64,000 bases of DNA from Diphasiastrum complanatum. Lineage: Eukaryota; Streptophyta; Lycopodiopsida; Lycopodiales; Lycopodiaceae. Location of the stretch: the NCBI GenBank assembly GCA_029204225.1, contig CM055095.1, positions 50,726,841 to 50,790,840 on the forward strand, read 5' to 3'. Below, piece by piece: positions 37,387 to 48,600 of the stretch; position 1 is the first letter of the stretch, and every line of letters starts with the position of its first letter. Below the pieces are notes generated by a model. The model worked only from the letters and a program-made list of their open reading frames with translations, did no database searches and was not told the origin of the DNA. Both the position numbers and the translations under genes were made by a program.

Positions 37387-40236
37387 TTACTTAGTAAAAA
37401 TATCTGCCACTTGATCTTCAGATTTACAGAAAACAAGATCAATGGCTCCATCAAAAATTTTCTCTCGAACAAAATGATAATGTATTTTGATGTGCTTGGT
37501 TCGAGCATGTAAAACTGGATTTTTGGCAAGGTGAATGCAGCTTTGATTATCGCAAGATATAGTAGTTGCATCCATCTGTGGTTGACCTAAATCCACAAGC
37601 AATCTTCATAAATGTACCGCTTCTTGTGCAGCATTGCTGAGTGCTCGATATTCAGCTTCTGTCGAGGATAAGGCTACTGTAGGTTGGTTTTTGCTGCTCC
37701 ATGAAACTGCAGCTGTACCATAACTGAATGTATGACCACTGGTAGACCTTCTGTCATCAATATTACCTGCCCAATCAGCATCTGTATATCCTATCAATAT
37801 TGGCACTTCAGGCTGATCATACTCCAAACCAAAATTCAATGTCCCTCGAATGTATCCGAGAATACATTTAGCAGACTTCCAGTGTGTTTGACTAGGACCT
37901 TGCATAAATTGACTAACAACACCAACAACATAAGAAATATCAGGTCGTGTGTGTGTCAAATAAATCAAACTACCCACCAGTTGTCTATACAAATAAGCAT
38001 CCACTTTCTCATATTCATCATATGCAGTAAGCTTCGTGCTGACATCCATAGGTGTACTCAAAGGCTTACAATCCTGCATATTGAACTTATAAGGCAAATC
38101 GCGTGCATATTTGCTTTGCGTAAGACAGACCACATTTTCCTTTTGCCATACTTCAATGCCAAGACAATAGTGCATCACTCCTAGATCGCTCATGTCAAAA
38201 GCATTGGAAACATCTGATTTGATTTCATCAATTAAGCTCTCATTACTTTCTGTGATAATCAAATCATCCACGTATAGCACAATGAACACTATATCTGAAT
38301 CTTGTCTTAGAATGTAAAGATTATGATCAGCATCACTCTTTACCAATCCCCCTTCGCTTAAAGTGTTCATCAATGCAAGAGTACCATGCCCGTGGTGCTT
38401 GCTTCAATCCATAAATAGCTTTGTTGAGCTTACAAACAAGGTGCTCTCTCCCTGGTTCAATAAATCCTTGAGGTTGTACTAAGTACACCTCTTCATCCAG
38501 CACTCCATTAAGAAAAGCAGATTTAACATCCATTTGCTGGATCTTCCAACCATAGAAAGCATAAATAGCAATGACAGAATGTGTAGTTACCATCTTCGCT
38601 ATGGGTGCGAAGGTTTTCTCAAAATCAATACCTTCCTGCTGCTCAAATCCTCTTGCAACCAACCATGCTTTGTCTTTGTTGAGTTTCCCATCAGCTCCGT
38701 ATTTGATCTTGTATATCCATTTGCAAGTGATAGGCGTCTTACCATCAGGAAGCTCAACCAAGTTCCAAGTCCTATTTTTTGATATAGCTTCCATTTCTGT
38801 TTCCATAGCTTCACGCCACTCCTCGTGCTCCTTTGCTTTATCAAAAATTTTTGGTTCTTGAGCCTTGAGCATAGAACCCATTAGGGCTAGATTCATCTCT
38901 AATCTTGCAGGAGGTTTTCGATTTCAACTTGATTTTCTAAGCTCTCCCTGTTCACTAGATTCGGGAGTATCTCCCTTCTTTGCACCATCTATGACTGATA
39001 AGTACCATTTAGGTACTCTCTTGGGAATTTCAGCATCAGGCATGCCTTTGTCCAATATCCACTTCCTTCTTGACCTGTACTCTCGCTCCCTCATCCAAAG
39101 GTTCAGTGATTACTTTAGATTGTTCACCTTGGCCCATCTCGTCAAACGTGGCATCCCTAGAAATTACAAGCTTCTGTGCATTTGTGTCATACATCCTGTA
39201 TGTCTTGGCCTTCTCATTATATCCAAGGAAAATACACTTGATAGCTTTTGCATCCAATTTCCTTCATTTCTCATCAGGAATATGAGCATAAGCATCACAA
39301 CCAAATACTCTCAAATGAGAAATATTAGGTTTATTTCCAATAACAGCTTCATGAGGTGTCTTACCTTCCACGGATTTTGTAGGACACCGATTCAGGATGT
39401 GCGTAGCTGTGCTACAAGCTTCTGCCCAAAAGGTGTTTGGCAGACCCTTGCTTTTGAGCATCGGCCTGGCCATCTCAACAATAGATCTGTTCTGTCGTTC
39501 TGCAACTCCATTTTGCTGCGGTGAACAAGGTGTTGTATTTTGCCTCTTGATCCCTTGATATTTGCAAAAATCAATAAATTTTGTCGAAAAGACTCACCAC
39601 CTCCATCAGATTTCAAAGTTTTGATGCAACATCTTGTTTGCTTCTCAACTAATGCCTTGAATTCCCTGAACTTCAAAAGCATCTGATTTCTTGCTTATGA
39701 AATAAATCCAAATGCATCTGCTATAATCATCAATGAAGGTGATAAAGTAATAGTAGCCACTAAGAGATCTAGTCTGCATAGGTCCACATAGATCACTGTG
39801 GACAAGATCTAGGATGCCACTGGCTCTCCTTGCTCCACTTTTGGGAAACCTCTCTCTGTGTTGTTTTCCCAAAATGCAACCTTCAAAAATTTTTCCTTCA
39901 AAAGAAATATCAGGCAATCCTATAACTAGATTACCTCTTTTGAGAATCTGTAAACTTTGAGCACTAATATGACCGAATTGTTGATGCCAAAGATCACTTC
40001 AACTATCAACCGTGCTTACCATAGCTTGAGCAAAAGATCTCGCATTCAATTTGTAGAGTCGATTCCCGTTGACTCTAGATCCTGTAGCAATCACTTTGTA
40101 GTGATTCTTGATGTCTTTGACAAGACATTTGTCATTGTCAAACTCAACTTTGAGTTGTTGGTCAGCCATCGTCCCAACATATAGTAGATTGTTAGCTAAG
40201 CCAGGTACATATTGCACATTGCTTATCGAAAAGTGT
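37387..40236 (-). pseudogene. Copia D integrase-RT-RNase H
   Basis: On the minus strand the order is normal: GAG-pre-integrase (NVQYVPGLANNLL, about 40236-40198), integrase (LDLVHSDLCGPMQT, FITFIDDYSRC), RT (CKWIYKIKYGADG, MDVKSAFLNGVLDEEVYL, LYVDDLIIT) and RNase H (YTDADWAGNIDDRRSTSGH, HARTKHIKIHYHF, VADIFTK). There are frameshifts near 39660, 39400, 39260, 39030 and 38345, and a stop near 37604. Protease and gag are missing from their usual place and lie inverted at 40679-41907. Confidence 0.88.
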
Positions 40237-40407
40237 TATTTGTGTCAGAGGTTTGCCAAGAAATCTCTCATTTGTCTGTTTGGAGTACCACAAATCACAC
40301 CAGATAGTATCTAGTACTGTCATTCAGAGTTAGGAAGCTTCATACTTTTCACATTACTGATATCTGTCTGTTTGAATGATCACTCATTTCGAAATCTTTG
40401 CAAAGAG

Positions 40408-40592
40408 GAGGCGGCGTAGCCGCCTCGCCGAAGTAGAGAATCTAGAATATTCCCTCTAAAAGTTCTTATATTATCTCTTTTTCCGTACCAATATCGGATC
40501 CAAGCACGCTAGATGAAGTAAAACCTGAGCAGTCGTACATCTGCGCTCCAGTCCGATATCGCATGTCCGTACCGATATCGGATCCAAGCGCA
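40408..40592 (+). other. Leader of copia D with GC hairpin and 84-bp spaced repeat
   Basis: GAGGCGG (40408-40414) and CCGCCTC (40420-40426) form a perfect 7-bp stem with a 5-base loop in otherwise AT-rich DNA. CCGTACC(A/G)ATATCGGATCC occurs at 40483 and again at 40567. This part of the leader travels with the inverted gag block and could hold packaging or translation signals; that is inference. Confidence 0.5.
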
Positions 40593-40678
40593 CGAGCTAA
40601 AGAAAATTCCAAGCAATCAAAAAAATATACAGTTTTGTGGTGTGATAAATTACTTGACCTGGACTCATCTGTTCAGTA

Positions 40679-41907
40679 ATGGCAACTCTAAGTGAGAGTG
40701 TCCTCAATCAAGCAAATTGGAAGGAGCTGGCAACTACGCAGTTTGGAAATTCAAACTGAAGAACATTATAAAGGAAAAGGAGCTATGGGAGATCGTGACA
40801 GGTGAAGAGACAATTCCATTGATTGAAGAAGATCAACAGGCATTTGACAGGAGAAAACGAAAAGCACAGAATATCATCAACTTATCAGTTAGAGATGCAA
40901 TTATTCCCTACATTTCGGATTCAGAAGGACCAAAAGAAATATGGGATACGTTGAAGGCATTGTTTGAGACCACAAACACATATCGAGTGCTATTCCTGAA
41001 GACGAAGCTACACACATTGCGGATGGATGATGGTGCAACTGTTGCTGATCACCTACTGAAGATCAAAGAGATTCGTGACCAATTAGCAGCAGTTGGAGAG
41101 CGAGTACAAAATCGTGAGAACGTGCAATTGACATTGAATAGTTTGAGTGAGTCACATCAGATATTTGTGACAAGTATAGCCACACGAGAAAATCTTCCAA
41201 CCTATGAAGAGTTAGGTGGATTGCTTTTGCAGGAAGAACAACGTCAAGAGAACTTGAGTCATCACAACAGGGGATTTGATCAAGCTCTTGCAGTCAGGGA
41301 ACGTGGTGGTAGATTTGGTCGTGGAAGACACCAATCAAGAGGTGGAAACTCAAATCGTGGATCATTCCAACAATTTCAAGAACAATCCAATGATGGCCCA
41401 AATCGAGGCAATTGGAATCAAGGTCGAGGTCAAGGACGCGGCTATTCCAGGCAAAATAAACCTAGAAATTGTAGGTATTGCAACAAACCTGGCCACTGAG
41501 AGCGTGAATGCTTCAAGAAACAGAAGGAGATGGAACAAAGAAAAGACAAAGGGCAAGTGGGAAATTATGCTGATCAACATCAATTTGATGATTATTGTTA
41601 TAAAAGCAGTTATACTGATCAACATCAATACGATGATGATCAATATGAAGATGATACAGGTGAGAGCTCAAAATTGTTCATTACAGCATTAATGACAAGT
41701 GATGAAACCAAGGATACCTGGTACATTGATAGTGGTCCATCCAAGCACATGACTTCAAGGAAAGAGTGGTTTTCAGAACTCAAGGAAACTCACAATGGTG
41801 ATGAAGTTGGACAAGCCGATGGCAAATTGCTATCTGTTAAAGGAGTTGGAGTGGTACTAGTGAAGTTAGCCAGCGGGCAGAGGCACTGTGCTTTTCACAA
41901 GAACTAG
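40679..41907 (+). pseudogene. Copia D gag-protease, inverted relative to its pol
   Basis: An ATG at 40679 starts MATLSESV; a frameshift near 40715 leads to the gag frame EGAGNYAVWKFKLKNI. Gag continues with WDTLKALFETTN, EELGGLLLQEEQ, an Arg/Gly-rich stretch and the zinc knuckle CRYCNKPGH-EREC, where a TGA (41498-41500) replaces one residue. After a further frame change come the protease motif TWYIDSGPSKHMTS (about 41719-41760) and a stop at 41905-41907. The sequence type matches copia element D's pol, and the protease end and the integrase start sit at the two inversion breakpoints. Confidence 0.85.
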
Positions 41908-42165
41908 GAAGTATTGTAAAAATCTCCCCACTCAACAGATTTTCAACTTGTTTGATGCTGCCTTGGCCTTTTTGATGCCTCCGGGACTGTGTCTTCGTTC
42001 CCCACTGATGATTCTGAGCTCCAAACCTGCAAAATACACCAAAGGAGGAATTTTTCCAACCGTTTTTATCTCTCCAAGCTTTCACCTCCCGTGAAGGACT
42101 TTCTCACTTCGTTGCGGAGCCTGTGACAAGCTGTATCCACTGATCAGGCACGTAGGACTATTGCC

Positions 42166-42177
42166 GCTCTGATACCA
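42166..42177 (-). other. Primer-binding site of copia D
   Basis: TGGTATCAGAGC on the minus strand directly abuts the LTR starting at 42178. It fixes the element's direction as minus, opposite to its gag block. Confidence 0.88.
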
Positions 42178-42438
42178 TGTCAACAATCAGAAATGGAACA
42201 TCAAGAATTCACCATAAGCAATCACCAAAGAAGCTGGAAGAAGAACATGCATTATCAATCTATCACACTGCCACATACTGAATGTAAAATGTACATATAA
42301 ACTCTAAACCCTGATAGAGAGGGAGAACCTAGGAGTAGACTACTAGACTAGCCAACGGCTAGTTACAGCTAGTAATAAAGTACATCGTAAACAGTAACTA
42401 AGAAGTGTAACAATGAAGTTTATCATTGATTTCTAACA
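42178..42438 (-). repeat. 5' LTR of copia D
   Basis: 261 bp, TG...CA, nearly identical to 37052-37311 with a handful of differences (for example GAATTC against GCATTC near the start). Confidence 0.9.
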
Positions 42439-42443
42439 CTTTC

Positions 42444-43182
42444 ATACCGAAAAAGCATTTCTCTGGATGAAGGGATAAACAAGTATCTCGACACCATTGC
42501 AATGTTAATTTCAGCTTCTGTAGGTGTGTCTTGATATCACTATATACACAGAAATCATCAATAAATATTTCGAGAAAAGTTCTTAGGAAGGCAGCGAAAA
42601 TTAACATCATGATTCGCTGAAAAGTGTTGGAACGTTACAAAGGCCGAAGGGCATTTTGTTGTAGGCATAAGTGCCCCAATCCGTAGTGAACGTGGTCTTT
42701 GAACGATCCTCCTTTTGCACTCCAACCTGATTATATCCAGAAAATCCGTCACAGAAATTGTAATGCTCTTGACCAGCAACCTGATCTAAGATAGAATCAG
42801 TGAAGGGCAGAGGATGATGGTCCTTCCTTGTAGTAGCATTGAGTTTGCGGAAATCCTGGCATATTCGTATTTTGTCAGTCTTCTTCTTTGGGACGACAAC
42901 AATGGGTGAAACCCCTTCATTGCTTAAGACGGGATAGATAATACCTGCCTTAAGGTTCTTGTTGAGTTCGTCCTTAACCATGAGAGAGTACTTTGGATTG
43001 AGACGATATTGTCTCTGTCGAACAGGTACAGCATCTTTCTTACGATCAATACAGTGCTCTCCAAATTCTGCAGGTATACCTTTCAAATCGTCAAGCGACC
43101 AGACGAAAACATCTCGATATTCCTTCAATAAATCTGTGAATTCCTCCAACTCCGATTCTCCAAGTGACTTTGAAACATGCAC
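42444..43182 (-). pseudogene. Gypsy reverse transcriptase, N-terminal two-thirds
   Basis: RT blocks on the minus strand include YRDVFVWSLDDLKGIP, GVSPIVVVPKKKTDKIRIC, DFRKLNATTRKDHHPLP, GQEHYNFCDGFSGYNQVGV and KMPFGLCNVP. After a frame change comes the catalytic block IFIDDFCVYS (about 42560-42530), then SLHPEKCFFGMK, where copia D interrupts it. The usual FSGYNQI and FIDD motifs are kept. The reading continues at 37046. Confidence 0.87.
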
Positions 43183-43209
43183 AAATCTGCCAGGTGCAAG
43201 TTCAATTAG

Positions 43210-44417
43210 TTAAGTAGAATTTGGTAATATGATACCTTCTGTCATACTGGCCTTGGTATGGCCATGAATTTCGCACATGGTTGACTCCATAGATGTTTTC
43301 TTGTCGTCAACTTGGTTTTTGTTACCAAATTCGTGTTCAGATTCGTCACTCGAATCATCAGACTCTTTTAAGTTCGTGTCTGCAACTTTTATTTCATACG
43401 AAACATCCGCTTCAGCGTTGCAGGCATCAAAGAATTCTTCTTTGACAGCATTCTCATAACATTCAAAATATTGAACTTCAATGTCAGATGCGTTAGAAAA
43501 AATATTTAAGGCATAAGAAGATTCCTCTGATGTAGAACTGGTGTCATACAAAGGCGTTTCACCTTCATATTTGTCCCGACTCTAGGTGATTGTTTGTTCT
43601 GCTGGCTTACCTCGATTATTGGTCTCACCAGTCTGAAATCTTAGCTCTCTGGATTTCCAAAGAACACTTGCATTTGATTGATAAAGCCAAGGTCGTCCAA
43701 TCAGTTGAAAAACCGAGTGGTTTGATAACAATGAAATTCATTGTGAATGGCTTGGCTTGAATGTAAACAGTGACATCTTCAGTTGTCCAATAGGTTTTCG
43801 TCGCATCAAATCAGCTAACTTGATGTTTTGTTGTGTCGGTTGAATGTCAGTCAGCCCCAAAGCATGAGCTGTGTCTTTTGTTATTATGTATACACTGGAA
43901 CCAGAGTCAATTGACACTTTTTTGATCAGGCATCCCATAATGGTAATATCAATTTCAAGTGCATCGAGATCACTAAATCAATAGACAAAACACCACCATC
44001 TGGCAGAGAAACTTTTTTTTTCTTTTTAGGAGTAGAAAGACCTTTCAGTTGCTTTCTATAATAAGTGTTATATGCCAACAGTTGTTCAAAAGTAATGTTC
44101 GGACAAAGAGATCCAATATCAGTCACGATGCCATAGTCCTTCATCTTCGATTTTGAGATTGGCTTATCAATAACAACACTAGACAATTTCGTCTTTGCGA
44201 TTTCTTCGTCCCCTTCCTCGAAAGTGACCACCTTCTCTGCAGTGGCTGAGTGAAGTTCAGCGTTGATGATTTCTTTCGCCTCTGCTGAGATATCTTTCGC
44301 AAATAACTTTGCAGCATCGCGGTCATAGTCGGGGTCATCTTTGAGATCTTCTTTAGTTGTAGATTTATTCATTGACTTGTTAGAAGATTTTCTTTTCACA
44401 GATTTTCTGCGCTTCAT
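43210..44417 (-). pseudogene. Gypsy protease and linker
   Basis: The aspartic protease motif VSIDSGSSVYIITK lies at about 43915-43875. It is preceded by a Lys/Glu-rich linker (44417-43926) and followed by an acidic Ser/Asp/Glu-rich linker up to RT. Stops near 43926, 43738 and 43580 break it. Confidence 0.75.
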
Positions 44418-44529
44418 CGAAGATTTTTGTTCAGGTTTCGAGGAGCCTTTCTTCTCGTTGTGACTATGAATATCTTCTCCGCGTCACTTGGCCAAGACTG
44501 GCCTTCTCTGCAATTCGAGCATAACAATA

Positions 44530-45763
44530 CATAACCGATCGGCTTTCATGGTTGAGGACAGTCAGGAGAAAAATGTCCCAACTCTCCACAATTGTAACAG
44601 TTGCCCGAAACTGGTTTAGTCACGGTTTGAGACTTCGCTGGTCCAACAAATTCAGGAGGATTACGTCTTCTTGGTGCGAACTTAGGTCTGTCCTACTGGG
44701 TTGATGCTACAGTACCTTGAACATAGTTAGTAGTCACATCATTCTGAAAGATAAAAAGTACCTCCTGGGCAGGATCTTCAATATATTTGACATTCACAGT
44801 GGTGCAGTCTTCCTTAGTGTGTCCACAAGTTCCACATTTTGTACACCACATTCCTGAGTTCAATACTGCATTCTTCATCACTTGCTATAGAGAAAGACTT
44901 CTTATCACCATGATAAGAGAGTAGAGTTGAGAAATATTTCTCTTAAAATGCCATGTGGAAAGATGCCCCACTATCTATATACCAAATGCCACTTCCATAT
45001 TACTCTTCCAAAGCTTTTCAACTCTAGAAGTTGACGACTTATCCTCAACATTTTTCGTGTCGTCCTTTCGTTTGGATCATCATTTATTCTTTCTCTCTCC
45101 TTTATCAGCTTTTGATTTTGATGAATCACTGCTTTTAGATTCCGAGTTTGAAGAACTGGTACTTGAGTCAGAATCTGAATCATCATCGCTATCACTGGAA
45201 TCAATTTTAGACTTTCGAGATCTTTTAGTTGATCGTCTTTTTTGTGCTAAATTCAAGGTCTCAAAATTTTTTGCACTAGCTATTACTGCTGCTAAGGAGG
45301 TCATGTCCCCTTGTCTGCAATACCGATCAATCTTTGGTGGTAAACCAGCGAAAACCCATTCGATTTGCATATCAACGGGATATACACCGTTAGTTTTCCT
45401 ATAAGATTTTAACCTTTGTGTATATTTGCAAAGAGATTCTTTACTCTTCTTCTGAACATTGTTCAGATGTCCGAGAATTCTAGATTTGTAACCGACTTCT
45501 CTGAACTGGTTCAGAAACGCATCTTTCAGTAGGTACCAGGTTCCTACACGGCCTGGTTCAACTTGACTGTACCATATGCGCGCCTGCTTTCTTAGCAGAC
45601 CAGGGAAGATTCGTAGTTTGTCAATGTCAGTACCTTCATTATTCGCATTAGCAATTGACTCAAATTGTGAGACATAGCTATCTGCATCATCAGAAGAAGT
45701 CCCTTTAAAATAATCGTACCTAATTTTTGATATAGAAGTGAAACGTGCAGTAGGACCCTCCAT
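44530..45763 (-). pseudogene. Gypsy gag with two zinc knuckles
   Basis: The start near 45763 (MEGPTARFTSISKIRYDYF) leads through a retrotransposon gag domain (ARIWYSQVEPGRVGTWYLLK, LCKYTQRLKSYRK, AGLPPKIDRYCRQG) to an acidic Ser/Asp tract ending near 45080. The knuckle CTKCGTCGHTKEDC (about 44845-44805) and, after a stop, CYNCGELGHFSPDC (about 44598-44556) follow. Frameshifts separate the blocks. Gag would package the element's RNA. Confidence 0.82.
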
Positions 45764-46329
45764 ACCGAAGCTAATTAGGAGTTCAAGTAACTGGGCAGTG
45801 ATTTCGTCTAGATTTCTTTGACTAGTACTCTCACTTTGTCTTCATAAAAATTCCTCTCTAAGCTTACGATATCGTTCTAATCTGGATTCTCTATCTAACA
45901 TATTTACGTTGATATTCAATATTTAATAATTTCGTGGCATCACAATTAGGTACCAAAGGTACTTGGCAACTTTTGGATTGGCAGAATTCAAAGGCAAACG
46001 GATTGTCCACTTCACAGATTTCTTGAGAGAAAGATTCCAACTAAGATGCACTATCTTCATCAAGGTCTTAGGTAAAGATCAAAGGATGAGGTGAGAGATT
46101 CAGTAAGGGTAGGGGTATCAATAGAAAGGTCACGTCAGCCAGTTCCCCAATGACTCACTGATAGACCCGTACAAATCCACCATCAAGACTTTAGGCCGAC
46201 AACCATTAATTATGACCTTATACACATAAGGGCCCCAATTCCCTTATAGTCACAATAAACTTACGAGTTATTGGTCTACTGATCCCTAGCGTGGACACGC
46301 TACCCGAGACTAGTCGTGGGCATGACACC
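45764..46329. other. Probable gypsy leader, LTR not resolved
   Basis: It lies just upstream of gag on the minus strand. It includes the inverted phrase AGGTACCAAAGGTACTTGG (45950-45968). No matching repeat at the left end of the element was seen, so the 5' LTR cannot be drawn. Confidence 0.4.
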
Positions 46330-46551
46330 TATCATGTGCACTGATCATAGCCGTTCGATGAAAACCAAATTTCCCACCAAAAGACTAGAAATTTAAAAGA
46401 ACTTTTCAAAGGCCATGTTACTAAGTCTGGCAAGGTAAGGCATTTTCATTGGTTTAGTACCATAAGGGAAAAAAAACTTTTTATAATGTTTCGAAAAGCG
46501 AATAAAGTGTAGTAATCGTATAGTAGAGTTCATGAGAGTTCATGAGAGTTC

Positions 46552-46640
<89 letters not shown>
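46330..46640. repeat. ~200-bp dispersed repeat with (GA)n end, copy 2
   Basis: Same sequence and orientation as 29131-29335, then three tandem GTTCATGAGA units (46527-46556) and about 85 bp of GA repeat. DNA after the GA tract is unrelated to that after copy 1, so the GA tract marks one end of the shared unit. Confidence 0.75.
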
Positions 46641-46641
<1 letters not shown>

Positions 46642-48224
46642 ACTTGGTGCTACCCATGCCTCTTCACAATGCCAACTTCGTAGTACACATGCCTTGAACA
46701 CGTTTGTTGTTGCTTGCCACATCGTCTCTATGTTGAGGTCGTATGAGGTGACTTTCAAAAAGTTAGAAACATATTTGGAGCTTTATGTTGCTAAAGCACT
46801 TTTTGTCAAAAGTCCATGGGCTTTATGAGCATAAGGCATGTGGTTTATGACATATAAACAAATAAAAGTTCAACACATTCATATCAAATAAACAAAGTTG
46901 CCTATGGTTTCAATGTGTGGTTGGTAGAGTACTCTCGTGCTGTGTAAAACACTATTGAAATACAAAGGAGAAAAAGACACTTGCCATTATGGGTAGTTTG
47001 CAGTGGACATTTTGTTGGAGTCGGTTGGCTAGAATTTTAATTTGCCTCTGGATATTCATAACAAGGTTAGTGTGCACAAAGACCATCCAAACCATACATT
47101 TTATAAATTGCGTGGCCTAGATGGTGTATGTGCTTGAGGACCTTATTATGAATATTTGCTAATCTACGTAGTACGAAGTTGGTAGGTTTTAACCTATAAA
47201 AATTATGGTTCACATAAAATCAAAGCCACATGTAACACAATCATCAATGTTTGGAGCTATAGGAGGGCAAGGGCTAAGTCCGAAGCTTTCAATAAATCTA
47301 AGCAAATGACCCTAACATTTCCCTTATCATCTACACACGTCGAAACTTGATAATGTAACGTGTAGGATAACATGCTTGAAGGGTAGAGCTCAAGCACCAG
47401 GGCTTAAGTATAGGGTAAAGTCCTTGGGTGAGGACTTTACTCTCATGAAGGCCCTACCTTGCAAAGCCCCTACCCAAGTCTCTTTATTTAGCATAAACAC
47501 AAAATGGGGACATGTCCTGCCCAAACAAGCTACTATGGGCATATTGTCCTACCCAAGCAACCTCTAGAAATGTTCACTTTCATAAAACCCTTGAGAGTGT
47601 TTTTTTTTTTTTTTTTCACATTAATAGAAACTTCAAATCTCGTAATTTAATCATTGCAAGGCCCAGGGCACTATGTCTCGTAAAGCTTTGGGCTTGAAAA
47701 AATAGCATAAAAAAATGTTTCTCGACCTAGTTTTGACAGCCCATACCCGAGGCAGCCCTTGAGGCCAAAATTGATTCGAGTAAATGCACCTTACAAATTT
47801 GTAAGGTGTGTCTACTATTAATAAAAATGCATTTTACGAATGTGTAAAGTACATTTACTACAAGCAAAAAGTGTGAAATCCTCAAAGGCATGTATTCTAT
47901 TTACAACATTTTGAGTGATGCTTTACTCTAGGGAACGCCCCCTTTCTTGGGCTTCCCCTATACATGAAACAATATTGGAAAATTTTCTCTATATTCATAA
48001 CAATGCTTGAAAAGCACAATCATGTTTGTCTAAAATAGATTCATCAAATGAAACTTACGAATGTGTAAGGTGTGTTTAATTTAGATAAACAACAACAAAT
48101 GTACATTAGGAGTGTTTTTTTTTCTTTGTATTAATCTCATAATTTCATCATCATGAGACTCAAGACAATACACCCATAAATGGGGTGGGCTGAGTTGGTT
48201 AGTTTGGCATCCAAAGTATCTTTA
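46641..48224. other. Stretch without recognised genes
   Basis: Only short open frames; T run at 47600-47617. No coding motif or primer site was noticed on either strand. Confidence 0.45.
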
Positions 48225-48600
48225 GAGTGGTTTCAGACTACATTGCCTACAAGTCCCAAATATAAAATAGAGTTCTTCCATTGGTCTAGGGAGGAAAAAT
48301 GCGTTTTCCCCCCCTTTCAGACTTGGCTTGAGTTGCGGCCCATGTGGCTGAGGAGGTGGCATGAGACCCTTGCCACTTAGGGGCAACTCAAGCACATTTT
48401 TTGGGCCTAGGGACATTGCCTTGCATGTTAAGTTGCCAGGGACAACTTAATAAAAAATGGACCAATGGGATGGTAGAGATTCAAACTGGCACTTGTTAGC
48501 CAAGTTTGAAATTATTGTGGTTCAACTCACTTGCCAAAGCTCAAAAACCGGTGGCAACTAGGCAAAGGACAAGGGACTTGCCGCTAGTCTGAAACCACAC
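48225..48600. mobile_element. MITE with TTA target duplication (PIF/Harbinger-like)
   Basis: The left terminus GAGTGGTTTCAGACTA and the right terminus TAGTCTGAAACCACAC are inverted repeats (one mismatch over the first 16 bp). Weaker pairing continues inward (AAGTCCC/GGGACTT). TTA flanks both sides (48222-48224, 48601-48603). The 376-bp size, lack of coding capacity and TTA duplication fit a Tourist-type MITE. An internal hairpin TTAAGTTGCC...AACTTAA lies near 48429-48450. Confidence 0.65.

Larger units (their letters stand above)
37052..42438 (-). mobile_element. Copia retrotransposon D inserted in the gypsy RT, with inverted gag-protease
   Basis: LTRs of 260 and 261 bp (37052-37311, 42178-42438), a 5-bp target duplication CTTTC, a primer site against the right LTR and a purine tract against the left LTR define a minus-strand element of 5.4 kb. 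Integrase, RT and RNase H are on the minus strand as expected. The gag-protease block (40679-41907) and part of the leader are on the plus strand, so about 1.6 kb is inverted inside the element. Stops and frameshifts are present throughout. Confidence 0.9.
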
